From contig CAZOFA010000030.1 of NCBI GenBank assembly GCA_964578975.1, forward strand, positions 1-24,964: DNA of 24,964 nt, written 5' to 3'. The position numbers were made by a program, and so were the translations under genes. Each line of letters begins with the position of its first letter. Position 1 is the stretch's first letter. This stretch comes from CAYRUP01 sp964578975. Lineage in GTDB: Bacteria > Pseudomonadota > Gammaproteobacteria > DSM-16500. Shown in pieces: positions 8,131-16,733 of this stretch. Below the pieces are notes generated by a model. The model worked only from the letters and a program-made list of their open reading frames with translations, ran no database searches and had not been told where the DNA came from.

Positions 8131-8883
8131 ATGCTATCACCAAATTGGCAATTAAAAACCCCACTTGATGCAATAATTTTTGATTGTGATGGAACACTCA
8201 GTGAAATTGAAGGCATTGATGAGCTGGCTGAAAGCAATCATGTGGGTGCTGCTGTGCGCGAATTGACTGAAGAAGCCATGGGCAAAACAGGGATTAATCC
8301 ACAATTATATCGCCAACGTCTTGATCTTGTGTTGCCAACCCAACATCAAGTTCAGGATTTAGGTCGACGCTATCTCGAACATTTAACCCAGGATTCCGAT
8401 CAAGTGATTCAACTGCTGCAACGCTTAAACAAACCGATATATATTATTTCTGCCGGACTTTATCCCGCAGTGAGCATTTTTGGAAAATCATTAAATATTC
8501 CCGCACAACACATTTTTGCGGTGGATATTCAATTTGATGCGCAGGGAAAATTTATCAATTACGAAGAAACATCCGCACTCACCCACAGAGAAGGCAAACA
8601 AAAAATTGTTTCTGAGCTTTTAAAAAAACATCCCCATATCGGTTATGTTGGCGATGGGTTGAATGATTATGCCGTTTACAATTTAGTCACGCGTTTTGTG
8701 GGTTATGGTGGTGTGTTTTATCGTGAAAATATTAAAGCGCTGTGTGAATATTACATTGAAAATCCGAGCATGACAGCATTACTTCCGCTCATCCTCACAC
8801 AAGCAGAACACGATGCATTAACGGATAAAGAACAAGCGTTATATCAAAAAGGTTATATTTCAATAAGGAAAAATATATGTTAG
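8131..8883 (+). CDS. HAD-family phosphatase, SerB-like phosphoserine phosphatase
   Basis: A 250-aa haloacid-dehalogenase-fold phosphatase. Motif I is FDCDGT (nucleophile Asp18, acid Asp20), followed by SEIEGIDELA, which is typical of SerB-type enzymes where Glu contacts phosphoserine. Motif II is the IISAGLYP stretch near 105-112, and motif III/IV is GDGLNDY near 175-181. With serA divergent next door, phosphoserine to serine is the likely reaction. The open frame extends upstream to 8056, inside serA's start, but GAGG 5 nt before the ATG at 8131 supports this shorter start. First gene of a tight three-gene operon; its last bases overlap the next start. Confidence 0.78.
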   Translation: MLSPNWQLKTPLDAIIFDCDGTLSEIEGIDELAESNHVGAAVRELTEEAMGKTGINPQLYRQRLDLVLPTQHQVQDLGRRYLEHLTQDSDQVIQLLQRLNKPIYIISAGLYPAVSIFGKSLNIPAQHIFAVDIQFDAQGKFINYEETSALTHREGKQKIVSELLKKHPHIGYVGDGLNDYAVYNLVTRFVGYGGVFYRENIKALCEYYIENPSMTALLPLILTQAEHDALTDKEQALYQKGYISIRKNIC

Positions 8884-9170
8884 TTGCCATTTCACATTAT
8901 ACCAAACCACTTGCCGAAGTGGATGCGCATCGTACTCAACACATCGAATACATGAAAACAACATTGATGAAAACCAACAAAATGCTTTTTGCGGGTCGAC
9001 AAAATCCATCCAACGGTGCCGTTATAGTTGCAAATCATATAACGCGCGATGATTTTGAAAAAATTTTAAAAATGGATCCGTATTGTATTGCAGAGGTCGC
9101 TGAATATAAAATTTATGAATTTAATCCCACCCTGGTGCATGAATCGTTACAAGAAATTCTGAGGAATTAA
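8877..9170 (+). CDS. YciI-like small protein
   Basis: A 97-aa protein of the YciI / dimeric ferredoxin-like fold family. It begins with an ISHYTKP strand, followed by the conserved acid and His region (DAHRTQHIEYMK, residues 16-27) and the later DPY (about 62-64) that gives the family its DPF-type motif. Biochemical roles in the family are poorly known; some members are hydrolase- or dehydrochlorinase-like. AAGGAAA sits within the end of the phosphatase gene and the ATG overlaps that gene by 7 bases, so translation is coupled. It is wedged between serine and threonine/glycine enzymes, which suggests a helper role there, by inference only. Confidence 0.75.
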   Translation: MLVAISHYTKPLAEVDAHRTQHIEYMKTTLMKTNKMLFAGRQNPSNGAVIVANHITRDDFEKILKMDPYCIAEVAEYKIYEFNPTLVHESLQEILRN

Positions 9171-9172
9171 CT

Positions 9173-10210
9173 ATGTTCAAAGGCATCGATTTATTTAGCG
9201 ATACAGTCACACGACCAACTGCTGCCATGAAAAAATTTATGTTTGACGCAAGTGTCGGCGATGAACAAAAAGGTGAAGATCCAACAACACGACAATTAGA
9301 AGAATTCATTGCTGACCTGTTGGGACATGAAGCCGCTTTATTTTTTCCCTCTGCGACGATGGCAAATGAAATTGCGATTCGTTTGTTATGTGAGCCGGGC
9401 GATGAATTAATTGCAGCGGAAAATTGTCATTTATTTTTAGCAGAAGCCGGTGGGCCTGCTGTGCATGCGGGTGTGATGCCGCGTGCAATTTCATCTGATT
9501 CAGGAGTTTTTTCTGCTGATGATGTGCGTGCAAAATATCGTTGGGCGAAAGGACCGCATTATCCACTGAGCAAATTACTCAGTGTGGAAAATACCACGAA
9601 CATGGGCGGTGGAATTGCATGGGAGCTTTCAAACCTGGATGCTGTTTTGCAGGTCGCAAAAGAATTAAAATTGAAAACACATCTGGATGGTTCTCGTTTA
9701 TTTAATGCAGTCGTCAAAACACAATGTAAACCGAGTCGAATTGCGTCCGGTTTTGATACTGTCACCATTTGTTTATCGAAAGGATTAGGCTGTCCGGTCG
9801 GTGCATTATTAACTTTCCCCAAAAATGATTTTGAAAAAGTACGGCGCCTAAAACAATTATTTGGTGGCGCATTACGTCAAAGTGGTATTCTCGCTGCCGC
9901 GGGAATTTATGCCTTGAAAAATCATATTGAACGACTGGCTGATGATCATCAACACGCAGAATTATTTGCAGCACGTTTACATGAAGAAATAAAAGAGGTG
10001 CAAGTCGAAAATATTCATCCCTCAACCAATATGGTTTTCTTTGAATGGCACGGAAAAATTTCGCCGACTGAATTTAATCAAGCATGCATTAAAAAAGGGT
10101 TGCGATTTTCGCATGTGGGTGAACGTCGATTTAGAGCGGTGACGCATTTAGATATTCAGCGGGATGACATTGAAAAGGCGATTAAAATCTTGAAAGAGGT
10201 CAGTGCTTAA
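9173..10210 (+). CDS. Threonine aldolase-family PLP enzyme (beta-eliminating lyase fold)
   Basis: A 345-aa fold-type I PLP enzyme close to low-specificity L-threonine aldolase, which splits L-threonine or allo-threonine to glycine plus acetaldehyde. It starts with DLFSDTVTRPT (6-16), carries GDEQKGEDPTT (29-39), a ring-stacking His at 86 (NCHLF), the PLP-contacting HLDGSR (170-175) and the Schiff-base lysine in CLSKGLGCPVGA (Lys203). Length is normal. GAGGAA lies before the ATG and only 2 bases separate it from the YciI-like gene, so it is the third gene of the serB-like operon. Together they link serine and glycine metabolism. A phenylserine aldolase or related lyase activity is the main alternative. 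Confidence 0.85.
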   Translation: MFKGIDLFSDTVTRPTAAMKKFMFDASVGDEQKGEDPTTRQLEEFIADLLGHEAALFFPSATMANEIAIRLLCEPGDELIAAENCHLFLAEAGGPAVHAGVMPRAISSDSGVFSADDVRAKYRWAKGPHYPLSKLLSVENTTNMGGGIAWELSNLDAVLQVAKELKLKTHLDGSRLFNAVVKTQCKPSRIASGFDTVTICLSKGLGCPVGALLTFPKNDFEKVRRLKQLFGGALRQSGILAAAGIYALKNHIERLADDHQHAELFAARLHEEIKEVQVENIHPSTNMVFFEWHGKISPTEFNQACIKKGLRFSHVGERRFRAVTHLDIQRDDIEKAIKILKEVSA

Positions 10211-10225
10211 ATAACCGCAAGCGCG

Positions 10226-10258
10226 ACGAGTTATAACTTTTCAAAAACTATAACTCGT
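10226..10258. terminator. Hairpin between convergent ltaE-like and L,D-transpeptidase genes
   Basis: A perfect 10-bp stem (10226-10235 with 10249-10258) and a 13-base AT-rich loop sit just after the aldolase stop codon and between two converging genes. No U-tract follows on either strand, so it is at best a weak, possibly bidirectional, terminator. Confidence 0.35.
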
Positions 10259-10364
10259 GCGACTCGCGACCACCACTCCATTTAAAAACATTATACCACT
10301 GGAGCATCATCTCAATTGATATCTATCAAATCACATTTAATAGATGAGAATAATAACTAAACTA

Positions 10365-11117
10365 TTACAAAAACTTAGATTCTTTTTCCCATTTTTCGTT
10401 GGGATAATACACCACGACGATGGTTTTACCTTTGATTGTATTGATTAAAGGATTGATGGTGTTTTGACTCACCGCCATACAACCCCAACTACGGCCTAAC
10501 ATGCCGCGTTCTTTCGCAATATTTTCACTGACATACCATGCACTGTGAAACACGATAGCACGTCGATAAGCATTATCATTAAAACCAGGTTCCAACCCTT
10601 GTACTCGTAAAGATTCGCCATGTTTACCGGAATAAACATCAGAGGTGATATAAACACCTAAACTGGATTTTAAACTGCTGGCAGTATTTGAAAATGACGT
10701 CGCTTTGGCGTCCCCACTTCCGCTACCATGTGCAACCAAGGTGTTAAATAATACCTTCTGATTTTTTATATCGACCACTAACAGGCGATGTTCGCGTGAT
10801 GGTTTCGTGTAGTCAATAATCGTTAATACTTGCTTATCATCTAAACCTTCTTGACGCGCTTTTTGGTAAGCCGTTAAACCTGCTTTTAAAGCACCGGGAC
10901 TGATATTATTTTCTAATGAATTGATTTTTTTGGTTTCGGTTGCAATCCAATTGGTTGAACCCATGATGGTATGTGGATGATTTTGTAGATTTGCTAGCAT
11001 TGGATTTGGATTTTTCGTTGGATGTCCAATCGTTGGATGTCCAAAATAAAAAAATGGACCCCAAACCACCATATTGACCAGCACAGCTAATAAAAGAACA
11101 TTTTTACTAGTTTTCAT
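10365..11117 (-). CDS. L,D-transpeptidase (YkuD-type catalytic domain)
   Basis: A 250-aa protein with an N-terminal membrane anchor or uncleaved signal (residues about 5-26), a short GHPT-repeat linker, and a C-terminal murein L,D-transpeptidase catalytic domain of the YkuD_2 type. The active-site signature is visible: His191 in FHSAWYV and Cys213 in RSWGCMAVS, with LGVYITSDVYSGKHG and LEPGFN before them. It should act in the periplasm, making 3-3 peptidoglycan cross-links or attaching proteins to the wall. An in-frame GTG is two codons upstream, but GAGG is about 8 nt from the ATG at 11117 and only 2 nt from the GTG, so ATG is chosen. It has its own strong promoter. Confidence 0.85.
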   Translation of the reverse strand: MKTSKNVLLLAVLVNMVVWGPFFYFGHPTIGHPTKNPNPMLANLQNHPHTIMGSTNWIATETKKINSLENNISPGALKAGLTAYQKARQEGLDDKQVLTIIDYTKPSREHRLLVVDIKNQKVLFNTLVAHGSGSGDAKATSFSNTASSLKSSLGVYITSDVYSGKHGESLRVQGLEPGFNDNAYRRAIVFHSAWYVSENIAKERGMLGRSWGCMAVSQNTINPLINTIKGKTIVVVYYPNEKWEKESKFL

Positions 11118-11172
11118 AAGCACACCCTCATTTGGGTTTAACGGAAAAATACGGAAAATCGTGTGTGGTCAT

Positions 11173-11201
11173 ATTTTATACATTCAGGCAGTGAATGTCA
11201 A
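11173..11201 (-). promoter_or_regulatory. Near-consensus sigma70 promoter of the L,D-transpeptidase gene
   Basis: On the minus strand, a perfect TTGACA (11196-11201) and TAAAAT (11173-11178) are 17 bases apart. The start is predicted near 11166, giving a leader of about 49 nt to the ATG at 11117. Confidence 0.7.
11180..11198. promoter_or_regulatory. Operator-like palindrome inside the L,D-transpeptidase promoter
   Basis: A 7-bp perfect inverted repeat, ACATTCA and TGAATGT with a 5-base centre (11180-11186 / 11192-11198), fills the spacer and overlaps the -35 box. A dimeric repressor bound here would block RNA polymerase. No regulator gene is adjacent, and no U-tract follows, so a terminator is unlikely. 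Confidence 0.45.
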
Positions 11202-11247
11202 AACATTTGGCTAAATAGAATACAACTTATTGATCGATAACGATTAT

Positions 11248-12348
11248 TTATTGAATAAAACGGGGTAATAAAACCCAATATTGGCCTTTATTGCGCATAT
11301 AACCTGCTGTATAAGCCGCATCATCCCCTTCTCCCCAGAATACATCGCCACGCACAATGCCTTTGATGGCACCGCCTGTATCTTGGGCGATTAGTAATTG
11401 TTGAAAAGTCATGTTTGGGGTCAGACGCGTCGGTGAGCTCGAATTTAACCAAACCGGCGCGCCTAACGGGATAAAACGCGGGTCAACGGCAAGCGAACGT
11501 TGTGGGGTTAGCGGCACACCTTGACTGCCGAGTGGTTGATTATTTTTTTGAATTTGGAAAAAAACATACGACGCATCTTGATTGAGAATCGTATGCAATT
11601 CTTGTGGATGTTCATTTAACCAAGCGCGAATCGATTGCATGGAAATATTTTTTTTCTCGATCGCGCGTTTCTCAATTAATATTTTTCCAATGGCGGTATA
11701 CGGTCGTCCATTATTCCCCGCATAACCAATCAAAAAATTTTTTTTCGGAGACAAACGCACGCGTGCCGAACCTTGAATTTGTGCGAAAAAAACATCGATC
11801 GGATCATCACTCCACGTGAGCACGCGCGCTTTATTTTCGAGGGCTCCTGCCGTAATGGCAGCACGATCCGGATAAGGTTTTGTGTTTGGCAAAGCATAAA
11901 TGGGCGTTTGAAAACGTTGATTTTTTTTCAACCTGGCATGAATCACCGGCACGTAATAGCCGGTGAATAATCCATTCGGATTAAAATTATTTGCGACACG
12001 ATATGGTTGAAACCAATATTCAAAAAATTGTCGCGCTGTGTGATCATCATTTTTTGTGAGTTTGTTTGCGGCTAAACAAATGGTTTGCCATGCGGAAACA
12101 TATCCACCCGATGGTAACAAAGTACTAAACATTTTTTTGGAATCAAGGTGCATGATGGCAACACATGATTGTTTAAAAGCAAGCAGCGCTTTTTGTTGAT
12201 TATCTTGTTCCCATCCTGGCAATTTGTCATATGTGGTGCGCAACAAAAAAAAGTGCGCACCAAACACACCCGAATAATAAAGCATCGCGCTCGCTACAAT
12301 CATCACGAGCGACGAAATGACAATCATGAATTTTTTAACAGATATCAT
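11248..12348 (-). CDS. mltA: Membrane-bound lytic murein transglycosylase A
   Basis: A 366-aa MltA-family enzyme that cleaves the glycan strand of peptidoglycan to 1,6-anhydromuropeptides. One N-terminal hydrophobic segment (about 6-30) has no clear lipobox, so it may be membrane-anchored rather than a lipoprotein as in E. coli. Family segments appear in order: FTGYYVPVIHA, SDDPIDVFFAQIQGSARVRL, GYAGNNGRPYTAIG, a double-psi-barrel region with PLTPQRSLAVDP, and the 3D-type C-terminus from residue 320, AQDTGGAIKG then GDVFWG, which carries the catalytic Asp region. AAGGAA precedes the ATG, which overlaps the stop of the upstream unknown gene (ATGA). Confidence 0.9.
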   Translation of the reverse strand: MISVKKFMIVISSLVMIVASAMLYYSGVFGAHFFLLRTTYDKLPGWEQDNQQKALLAFKQSCVAIMHLDSKKMFSTLLPSGGYVSAWQTICLAANKLTKNDDHTARQFFEYWFQPYRVANNFNPNGLFTGYYVPVIHARLKKNQRFQTPIYALPNTKPYPDRAAITAGALENKARVLTWSDDPIDVFFAQIQGSARVRLSPKKNFLIGYAGNNGRPYTAIGKILIEKRAIEKKNISMQSIRAWLNEHPQELHTILNQDASYVFFQIQKNNQPLGSQGVPLTPQRSLAVDPRFIPLGAPVWLNSSSPTRLTPNMTFQQLLIAQDTGGAIKGIVRGDVFWGEGDDAAYTAGYMRNKGQYWVLLPRFIQ

Positions 12349-12914
12349 GCATTCCTTGGGTTTAAAACAGGAGTATCTTGTTTTTTGGGTTCATTTGCTT
12401 GAATCAATTCTTTTAGTGCTTGTGCGTAATAACACCAAACTTGGTGTGCACTTACATTGCAATCAGATAAGTGAGTCGCAGTGGTCATCAAAGACGAACC
12501 ACGTTGATCAGGCATAGGCAAAGTGCCAAATATTAAATTACATAATCGACCATCTATTGTTTCTACTTGCTCAGGGATCATGTTTTTTTCTATTGTTCCT
12601 AAAACTTTAAAGCGAAATTGATTTGCTTGCTCTCCTGACCAGCCTTTTTTTAAAACCAGAATTTTTTGCATAAGTATTTCACATGCGAAATCTAGAAATC
12701 GTAATAGATTATTGAGGGAATTATTTGGATCCATACTTTGGATATCTGTGATGGTTTTTTTAGTAATAAACTCAGCCCCCGCAAAATTATTTGACCAGAT
12801 CTGATCAAATGCATCATTTGCCCCTTTAAGCATCTTTTCTTCTATAGGATTCTGAGCGATTATGACAGTTCTCTTCCGACTAAATAAAGGGTCTCGACCG
12901 GTACTCAGCGCCAT
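12345..12914 (-). CDS. Unknown 189-aa protein coupled to mltA
   Basis: I do not recognise a family. The protein is soluble-looking, with no signal peptide or membrane segment; it is mostly helical, with a basic N-terminal stretch (FSRKRTVIIAQ, within the first 20 residues), Trp/Phe-containing helices in the middle and a polar, Pro-containing tail. An in-frame TTG exists two codons upstream, but AGGAGG lies 6 nt from the ATG at 12914, which decides the start. Its stop overlaps the mltA start by 4 bases, so MltA translation probably depends on it. The coupling suggests a wall-related or dosage-linked role, by inference only. Confidence 0.7.
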   Translation of the reverse strand: MALSTGRDPLFSRKRTVIIAQNPIEEKMLKGANDAFDQIWSNNFAGAEFITKKTITDIQSMDPNNSLNNLLRFLDFACEILMQKILVLKKGWSGEQANQFRFKVLGTIEKNMIPEQVETIDGRLCNLIFGTLPMPDQRGSSLMTTATHLSDCNVSAHQVWCYYAQALKELIQANEPKKQDTPVLNPRNA

Positions 12915-12958
12915 TGGCAACCTCCTGTTTTTAAATTATTAAAACGAAATCCTAACAA

Positions 12959-12988
12959 AATATAGTGAAAAAAACAGCTTTAAATCAA
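12959..12988 (-). promoter_or_regulatory. Probable promoter of the unknown gene-mltA operon
   Basis: On the minus strand, TTGATT (12983-12988) and TATATT (12959-12964) are 18 bases apart, about 45 bp upstream of the ATG at 12914. Confidence 0.4.
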
Positions 12989-13030
12989 CCCAAAAATTTT
13001 ACTGGCGCATGTGCAAAAATTTGATTATAT

Positions 13031-13059
13031 TTAACAACTGCTCAATGATAAATCAAAAT
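13031..13059 (+). promoter_or_regulatory. Possible promoter of the APC permease/EamA unit
   Basis: TTAACA (13031-13036) and CAAAAT (13054-13059) are 17 bases apart, 67 bp before the permease ATG. The -35 is good and the -10 poor. It is the best candidate I see in the 211-bp divergent gap. Confidence 0.3.
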
Positions 13060-13125
13060 TAGAAGGGCTATCATCGTTCGCTTTGTGGGAGAAAAGCAAA
13101 AGATGACAAAACGTTAGAGGACAGT

Positions 13126-14520
13126 ATGAGTTTTAAAAGTTTATTTCGCATTAAACCAATCGATCATTCAGATCAAACGAACGGACTGCAACGTAGTTTG
13201 ACTGCGACCGACCTCACTTTTTTAGGCATTGGTGCCATCATTGGCGCCGGCATTTTTGTGCTAACAGGCATCGCTGCCGCAACTGAAGCCGGCCCTGCGA
13301 TTATCATTTCGTATTTGTTGGCCGGTATTGCGTGTGGATTTAGTGCATTGGCTTATGCAGAACTTGCATCGAGTATTGGTGGATGCGGCAGTGCGTATGG
13401 TTATGCGTTTGCAAGCATCGGTGAACTGATTGCGTGGATCATTGGTTGGGATTTGCTGCTGGAATATGGAATGGATGCAGCTACTGTCGCCATCGGTTGG
13501 GGTGGCTATGTGAATAATGCGTTACAAGCCGTCGGCTTATCACTTCCCAAAGCACTCATCACCGATCCGTTTCATGGTGGCATCGTGAACTTACCGCCCA
13601 TGGTCATTATTTTTTTATTGGCCTGCTTGCTGTCGTTCAGTGTCAAACAAAGTGCGCGCATGAATAAAATTATTGTTTACATTAAATTAATCGTCATCGC
13701 ACTTTTCATTGGCATCGGTGCATTTTATTTTAATCCTGCTAATTGGAAACCATTTTTTCCGTTTGGTGTACATGGGATTGTGAATGGCGCTGGATTAATT
13801 TTCTTTGCCTACATTGGATTTGATGCCGTCTCAACTGCTGCCGATGAAACCAAGCGTCCGCATCGCGATTTACCCATTGGCATCATCGCTTCATTATTAA
13901 TTTGCACGTTTATTTATATTATTTTTGCCGCGATGTTAACTGGAATTATGCATTATCCTGAACTGAATGTGAGTTCACCGGCGGCATCTGCATTAGTGAA
14001 ATTAGGTTATCGTTTTTCCGCTGAAATCATCAGTATTGGTGCAATTGCTGGATTAACCACGGCAATTTTAGCCATGTATTTTGGATTCACGCGCGTGTAT
14101 TTAGCGATGGCGCGTGATGGTTTACTGCCTTCGGTGTTTGTAAAAATTCATCCGGGCTCACGCTCGCCACGCCAACTCGTTTGGTTTGTTGGGCTCATCA
14201 TGGCATGCATTGCGGGATTTTTTCCGATTAGTCAAATTGCCAACATCGTCAACATCGGCACACTCGCTGCTTTTGTCACTGTGTGTGGCAGTGTGATGGT
14301 GTTACGTTTCACACAACCCAACATGCACAGACCTTTTAAAACCCCGTTCAATCCACTGGTGCCTTTTCTCGGCATTATTTTGTGTTTGTATTTAATGAGC
14401 AGCTTGCCGTTTGCAACCTGGATCAGTTTTTCACTGTGGACCTTAATCGGATTTATTATTTATTTCGGTTACAGCCGTTCTAATAGTGTCATCGGTAACC
14501 AACCTGTTTTAGCGACTTAA
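13126..14520 (+). CDS. APC-family amino acid permease (cationic amino acid transporter type)
   Basis: A 464-aa inner-membrane transporter with about 12 segments, of the CAT/YfnA-like branch of the APC superfamily. The first helix carries FLGIGAIIGAGIFVLTG (about 32-48), the substrate-carboxylate binding signature, and is followed by AGPAIIISYLLAGIACGFSALAYAEL. The loop YIGFDAVSTAADETKRPHRDLP around 228-250 is also typical. It probably takes up amino acids by proton symport; the exact substrate is unknown. AGAGGA precedes the ATG. The EamA gene follows after 3 bases, so both are co-transcribed. It belongs to a different APC branch from the GadC-like protein at the left edge. Confidence 0.87.
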   Translation: MSFKSLFRIKPIDHSDQTNGLQRSLTATDLTFLGIGAIIGAGIFVLTGIAAATEAGPAIIISYLLAGIACGFSALAYAELASSIGGCGSAYGYAFASIGELIAWIIGWDLLLEYGMDAATVAIGWGGYVNNALQAVGLSLPKALITDPFHGGIVNLPPMVIIFLLACLLSFSVKQSARMNKIIVYIKLIVIALFIGIGAFYFNPANWKPFFPFGVHGIVNGAGLIFFAYIGFDAVSTAADETKRPHRDLPIGIIASLLICTFIYIIFAAMLTGIMHYPELNVSSPAASALVKLGYRFSAEIISIGAIAGLTTAILAMYFGFTRVYLAMARDGLLPSVFVKIHPGSRSPRQLVWFVGLIMACIAGFFPISQIANIVNIGTLAAFVTVCGSVMVLRFTQPNMHRPFKTPFNPLVPFLGIILCLYLMSSLPFATWISFSLWTLIGFIIYFGYSRSNSVIGNQPVLAT

Positions 14521-14523
14521 TTT

Positions 14524-15411
14524 ATGAATAATCATTATCAATTACGCGGCACTTTGTTCGTTGCCCTCTCCGGGTTGTTGTTCGGTTTCATGGGTTATTT
14601 TGGCACTGAACTCGTGAAAGAAAATTTCAGTGTCACCAATATGCTGTTTTGGCGTTTTTTTGTCGCGACACTATGGGTCGCTTGCCTTGCATTATTTTCG
14701 CAAAATAATTTTTTTAAAAATATACCTGACCGAATGACGTTGTTACGCACTTTTATCATTGGTGCGATCAGCTACAGTGCATGCAGTGAATTATTTTTTC
14801 TAGCGAGCGAATACACTGGTACTGGGATTGCGATGGTAATATTTTTTTGTTTTCCTGTGTTTGTGACGCTATTTGCTTGGCTCACTACCACATGGCAAAT
14901 GAATAAATATGCCGCGCTTTCATTGCTCGCAATTATTTTAGGATTGATTTTGTTAAAAGGGCACGGCTCGCATCGGCTGAGTGTCATCGGAATTGTTTTC
15001 GCCATTTTTGCTGGATTAAGTTATGCCGTCTATGTGATGACCAGTAAACAAAACACAAAAAATATTGATGCGAATTTATTAACTTTTCTTGTTTGCCTTG
15101 GTAATGCGTTTATCTTTTTCACTCTTTCCTATGCCACGCATACGTTAAAAGTTCCTACTTTATTGCATACTTGGTTATATGTATTTGCGATTGGCCTTAT
15201 CGCAACCGCTTTACCCATTCAACTCTTACTCAACGGAATTAAACATATCAGCCCGATTAAAGCGTCCATTCTTTCGGTGCTCGAACCCGTGGTCACGTTG
15301 CTCGCCGGTGTGATTTTATTACATGAATCCATGTCGATCATTCAGAGCATTGGCATTATCATTGTTTTACTCGGCGCATTGTTAATTCAATTTGAACGCC
15401 AAGATGATTAA
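14524..15411 (+). CDS. DMT-superfamily EamA transporter
   Basis: A 295-aa inner-membrane protein with ten predicted segments in two EamA halves (about 8-140 and 150-290). The second half ends with SILSVLEPVVTLLAGVILLHESMS-type sequence, which is characteristic of drug/metabolite exporters of the RhaT/EamA group. The start lies 3 bases after the permease stop and no Shine-Dalgarno is visible, so translation probably depends on ribosomes leaving the permease gene. Substrate unknown; amino acid or metabolite export is common in the family. Confidence 0.83.
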   Translation: MNNHYQLRGTLFVALSGLLFGFMGYFGTELVKENFSVTNMLFWRFFVATLWVACLALFSQNNFFKNIPDRMTLLRTFIIGAISYSACSELFFLASEYTGTGIAMVIFFCFPVFVTLFAWLTTTWQMNKYAALSLLAIILGLILLKGHGSHRLSVIGIVFAIFAGLSYAVYVMTSKQNTKNIDANLLTFLVCLGNAFIFFTLSYATHTLKVPTLLHTWLYVFAIGLIATALPIQLLLNGIKHISPIKASILSVLEPVVTLLAGVILLHESMSIIQSIGIIIVLLGALLIQFERQDD

Positions 15412-15421
15412 AATAAATTTA

Positions 15422-15446
15422 CGTCATTGCGAGCGCGAGCGATGAC
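15422..15446. repeat. Short fragment of the CGTCATTGCGAG palindromic repeat
   Basis: The gap between converging genes (EamA and MFS) begins with the same CGTCATTGCGAG as the full element at 17039-17110 and closes as an 8-bp hairpin (15423-15430 with 15439-15446, one G:T). It may act as a small bidirectional terminator, but no U-tract follows. Confidence 0.45.
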
Positions 15447-16679
15447 TTAATCGACTGATTCATAGCGCCAAAATTTTGGTAAATAATAACAACACACCGC
15501 AACGCCCAGCACACATAACACACCACCTGAAATAACAGAGGCGGTCACACCGAATGCGGCTGCAACTAAACCCGCTTCTGTGTCACCTAAGCGCGGACCG
15601 CTTAAATAACTAATCATTTCGATTCCCGCCATGCGGCCACGTAAATTTTGTGGAATAGTTTGATTCCACATCATGCTACGAAAAATTCCGCTGACTGCAT
15701 CGAATGCGCCGGAGAGTGCGAGAAAAAATAATGCGAATGCGAGTTGATGCACTAATCCAAAAAAGATAATTGCAATGCCCCACAATATCGCAGAAATGGC
15801 AACTGCTGCACCATGGCGTTTTACTTTGTTCGCGAGGCCACCGAAAAATGAAATCACCAGTGCACCCACCGCAGGTGCTGCATAGAGCAAGCCTAATGTT
15901 TTAACACCGCCATACGATTGCGCGATCGCGGGAAATAATGCCATTGGCATGCCAAAAATCATCGCGACAAAATCGACTGCATACGTTCCAATCAATTCTT
16001 GTCGGGAGGCAGCATAAAGAAATCCTTGTTTGACAGAACCCCACGTCGAAAGATCTTCGAGCGCGCGCTCTGGTTTTGGAATATGCGTCATCATAAATAA
16101 TGTGATGAGGGAAATCAGAAAAGTGCCTGCATCGACAAGAAACGTCGTCACAATACCAAAATGTGCGATGATTAAACCGCCCACGGCCGGACCTGCAATC
16201 ATCGCAATACTAAATTTAAACGTACTCAATGCGCCGACGGTTGCATAATCTTTTTTGCTCACGATTTGTTGCACGATACTTTCAAGCGCCGGTCGATGTA
16301 ATCCTGTCACGGCAGACATCAGCACCGCCACCGCAAAGATAAACCAGACATGTGGGAAGAGCAACGTTGCATTATACGCCAGCAATAATGCGCACATTCC
16401 GAGTATCAACTCTGCGATCAGTAATAACATGCGTCGATGATAACGATCCGCAAAAACCCCACCCAATAATGCGGTGAACAACAATGGAATTAATTGGAAA
16501 AACCCGAGCAAACCCACAATCAAAACCGATTGTGTTTCATGATAAATTTGATAAGGCAAAGCAACACTGGTCATCATCGTTCCAAAAAATGAGACGAATT
16601 GGCCGATGAATAACAAACCATAATTTCGGTTACGAAATAAAATAGAAAAATTTAAAAAATAATTCATAGAATGACTCAT
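15447..16679 (-). CDS. MFS transporter (EntS-like / MFS_3 exporter)
   Basis: A 410-aa major facilitator protein with about 12 membrane segments. The N-terminus (NFSILFRNRNYGLLFIGQFVSF) and the loop after TM2-3 with GGVFADRYHRRMLL (the family DRxxRR-type signature, about 73-86) match the MFS_3 group, which includes the enterobactin exporter EntS and macrolide efflux pumps. It exports small molecules; the substrate is unknown. No convincing Shine-Dalgarno precedes the ATG at 16679, and an in-frame ATG at codon 5 is an alternative. Minus strand, downstream of the DUF378 gene and separated from it by a palindromic element. Confidence 0.85.
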   Translation of the reverse strand: MSHSMNYFLNFSILFRNRNYGLLFIGQFVSFFGTMMTSVALPYQIYHETQSVLIVGLLGFFQLIPLLFTALLGGVFADRYHRRMLLLIAELILGMCALLLAYNATLLFPHVWFIFAVAVLMSAVTGLHRPALESIVQQIVSKKDYATVGALSTFKFSIAMIAGPAVGGLIIAHFGIVTTFLVDAGTFLISLITLFMMTHIPKPERALEDLSTWGSVKQGFLYAASRQELIGTYAVDFVAMIFGMPMALFPAIAQSYGGVKTLGLLYAAPAVGALVISFFGGLANKVKRHGAAVAISAILWGIAIIFFGLVHQLAFALFFLALSGAFDAVSGIFRSMMWNQTIPQNLRGRMAGIEMISYLSGPRLGDTEAGLVAAAFGVTASVISGGVLCVLGVAVCCYYLPKFWRYESVD

Positions 16680-16733
16680 AAAAAACGAATGTTACGCCAG
16701 CTTGCGCTCACTGCTGTCCGATACTCTCTATAC

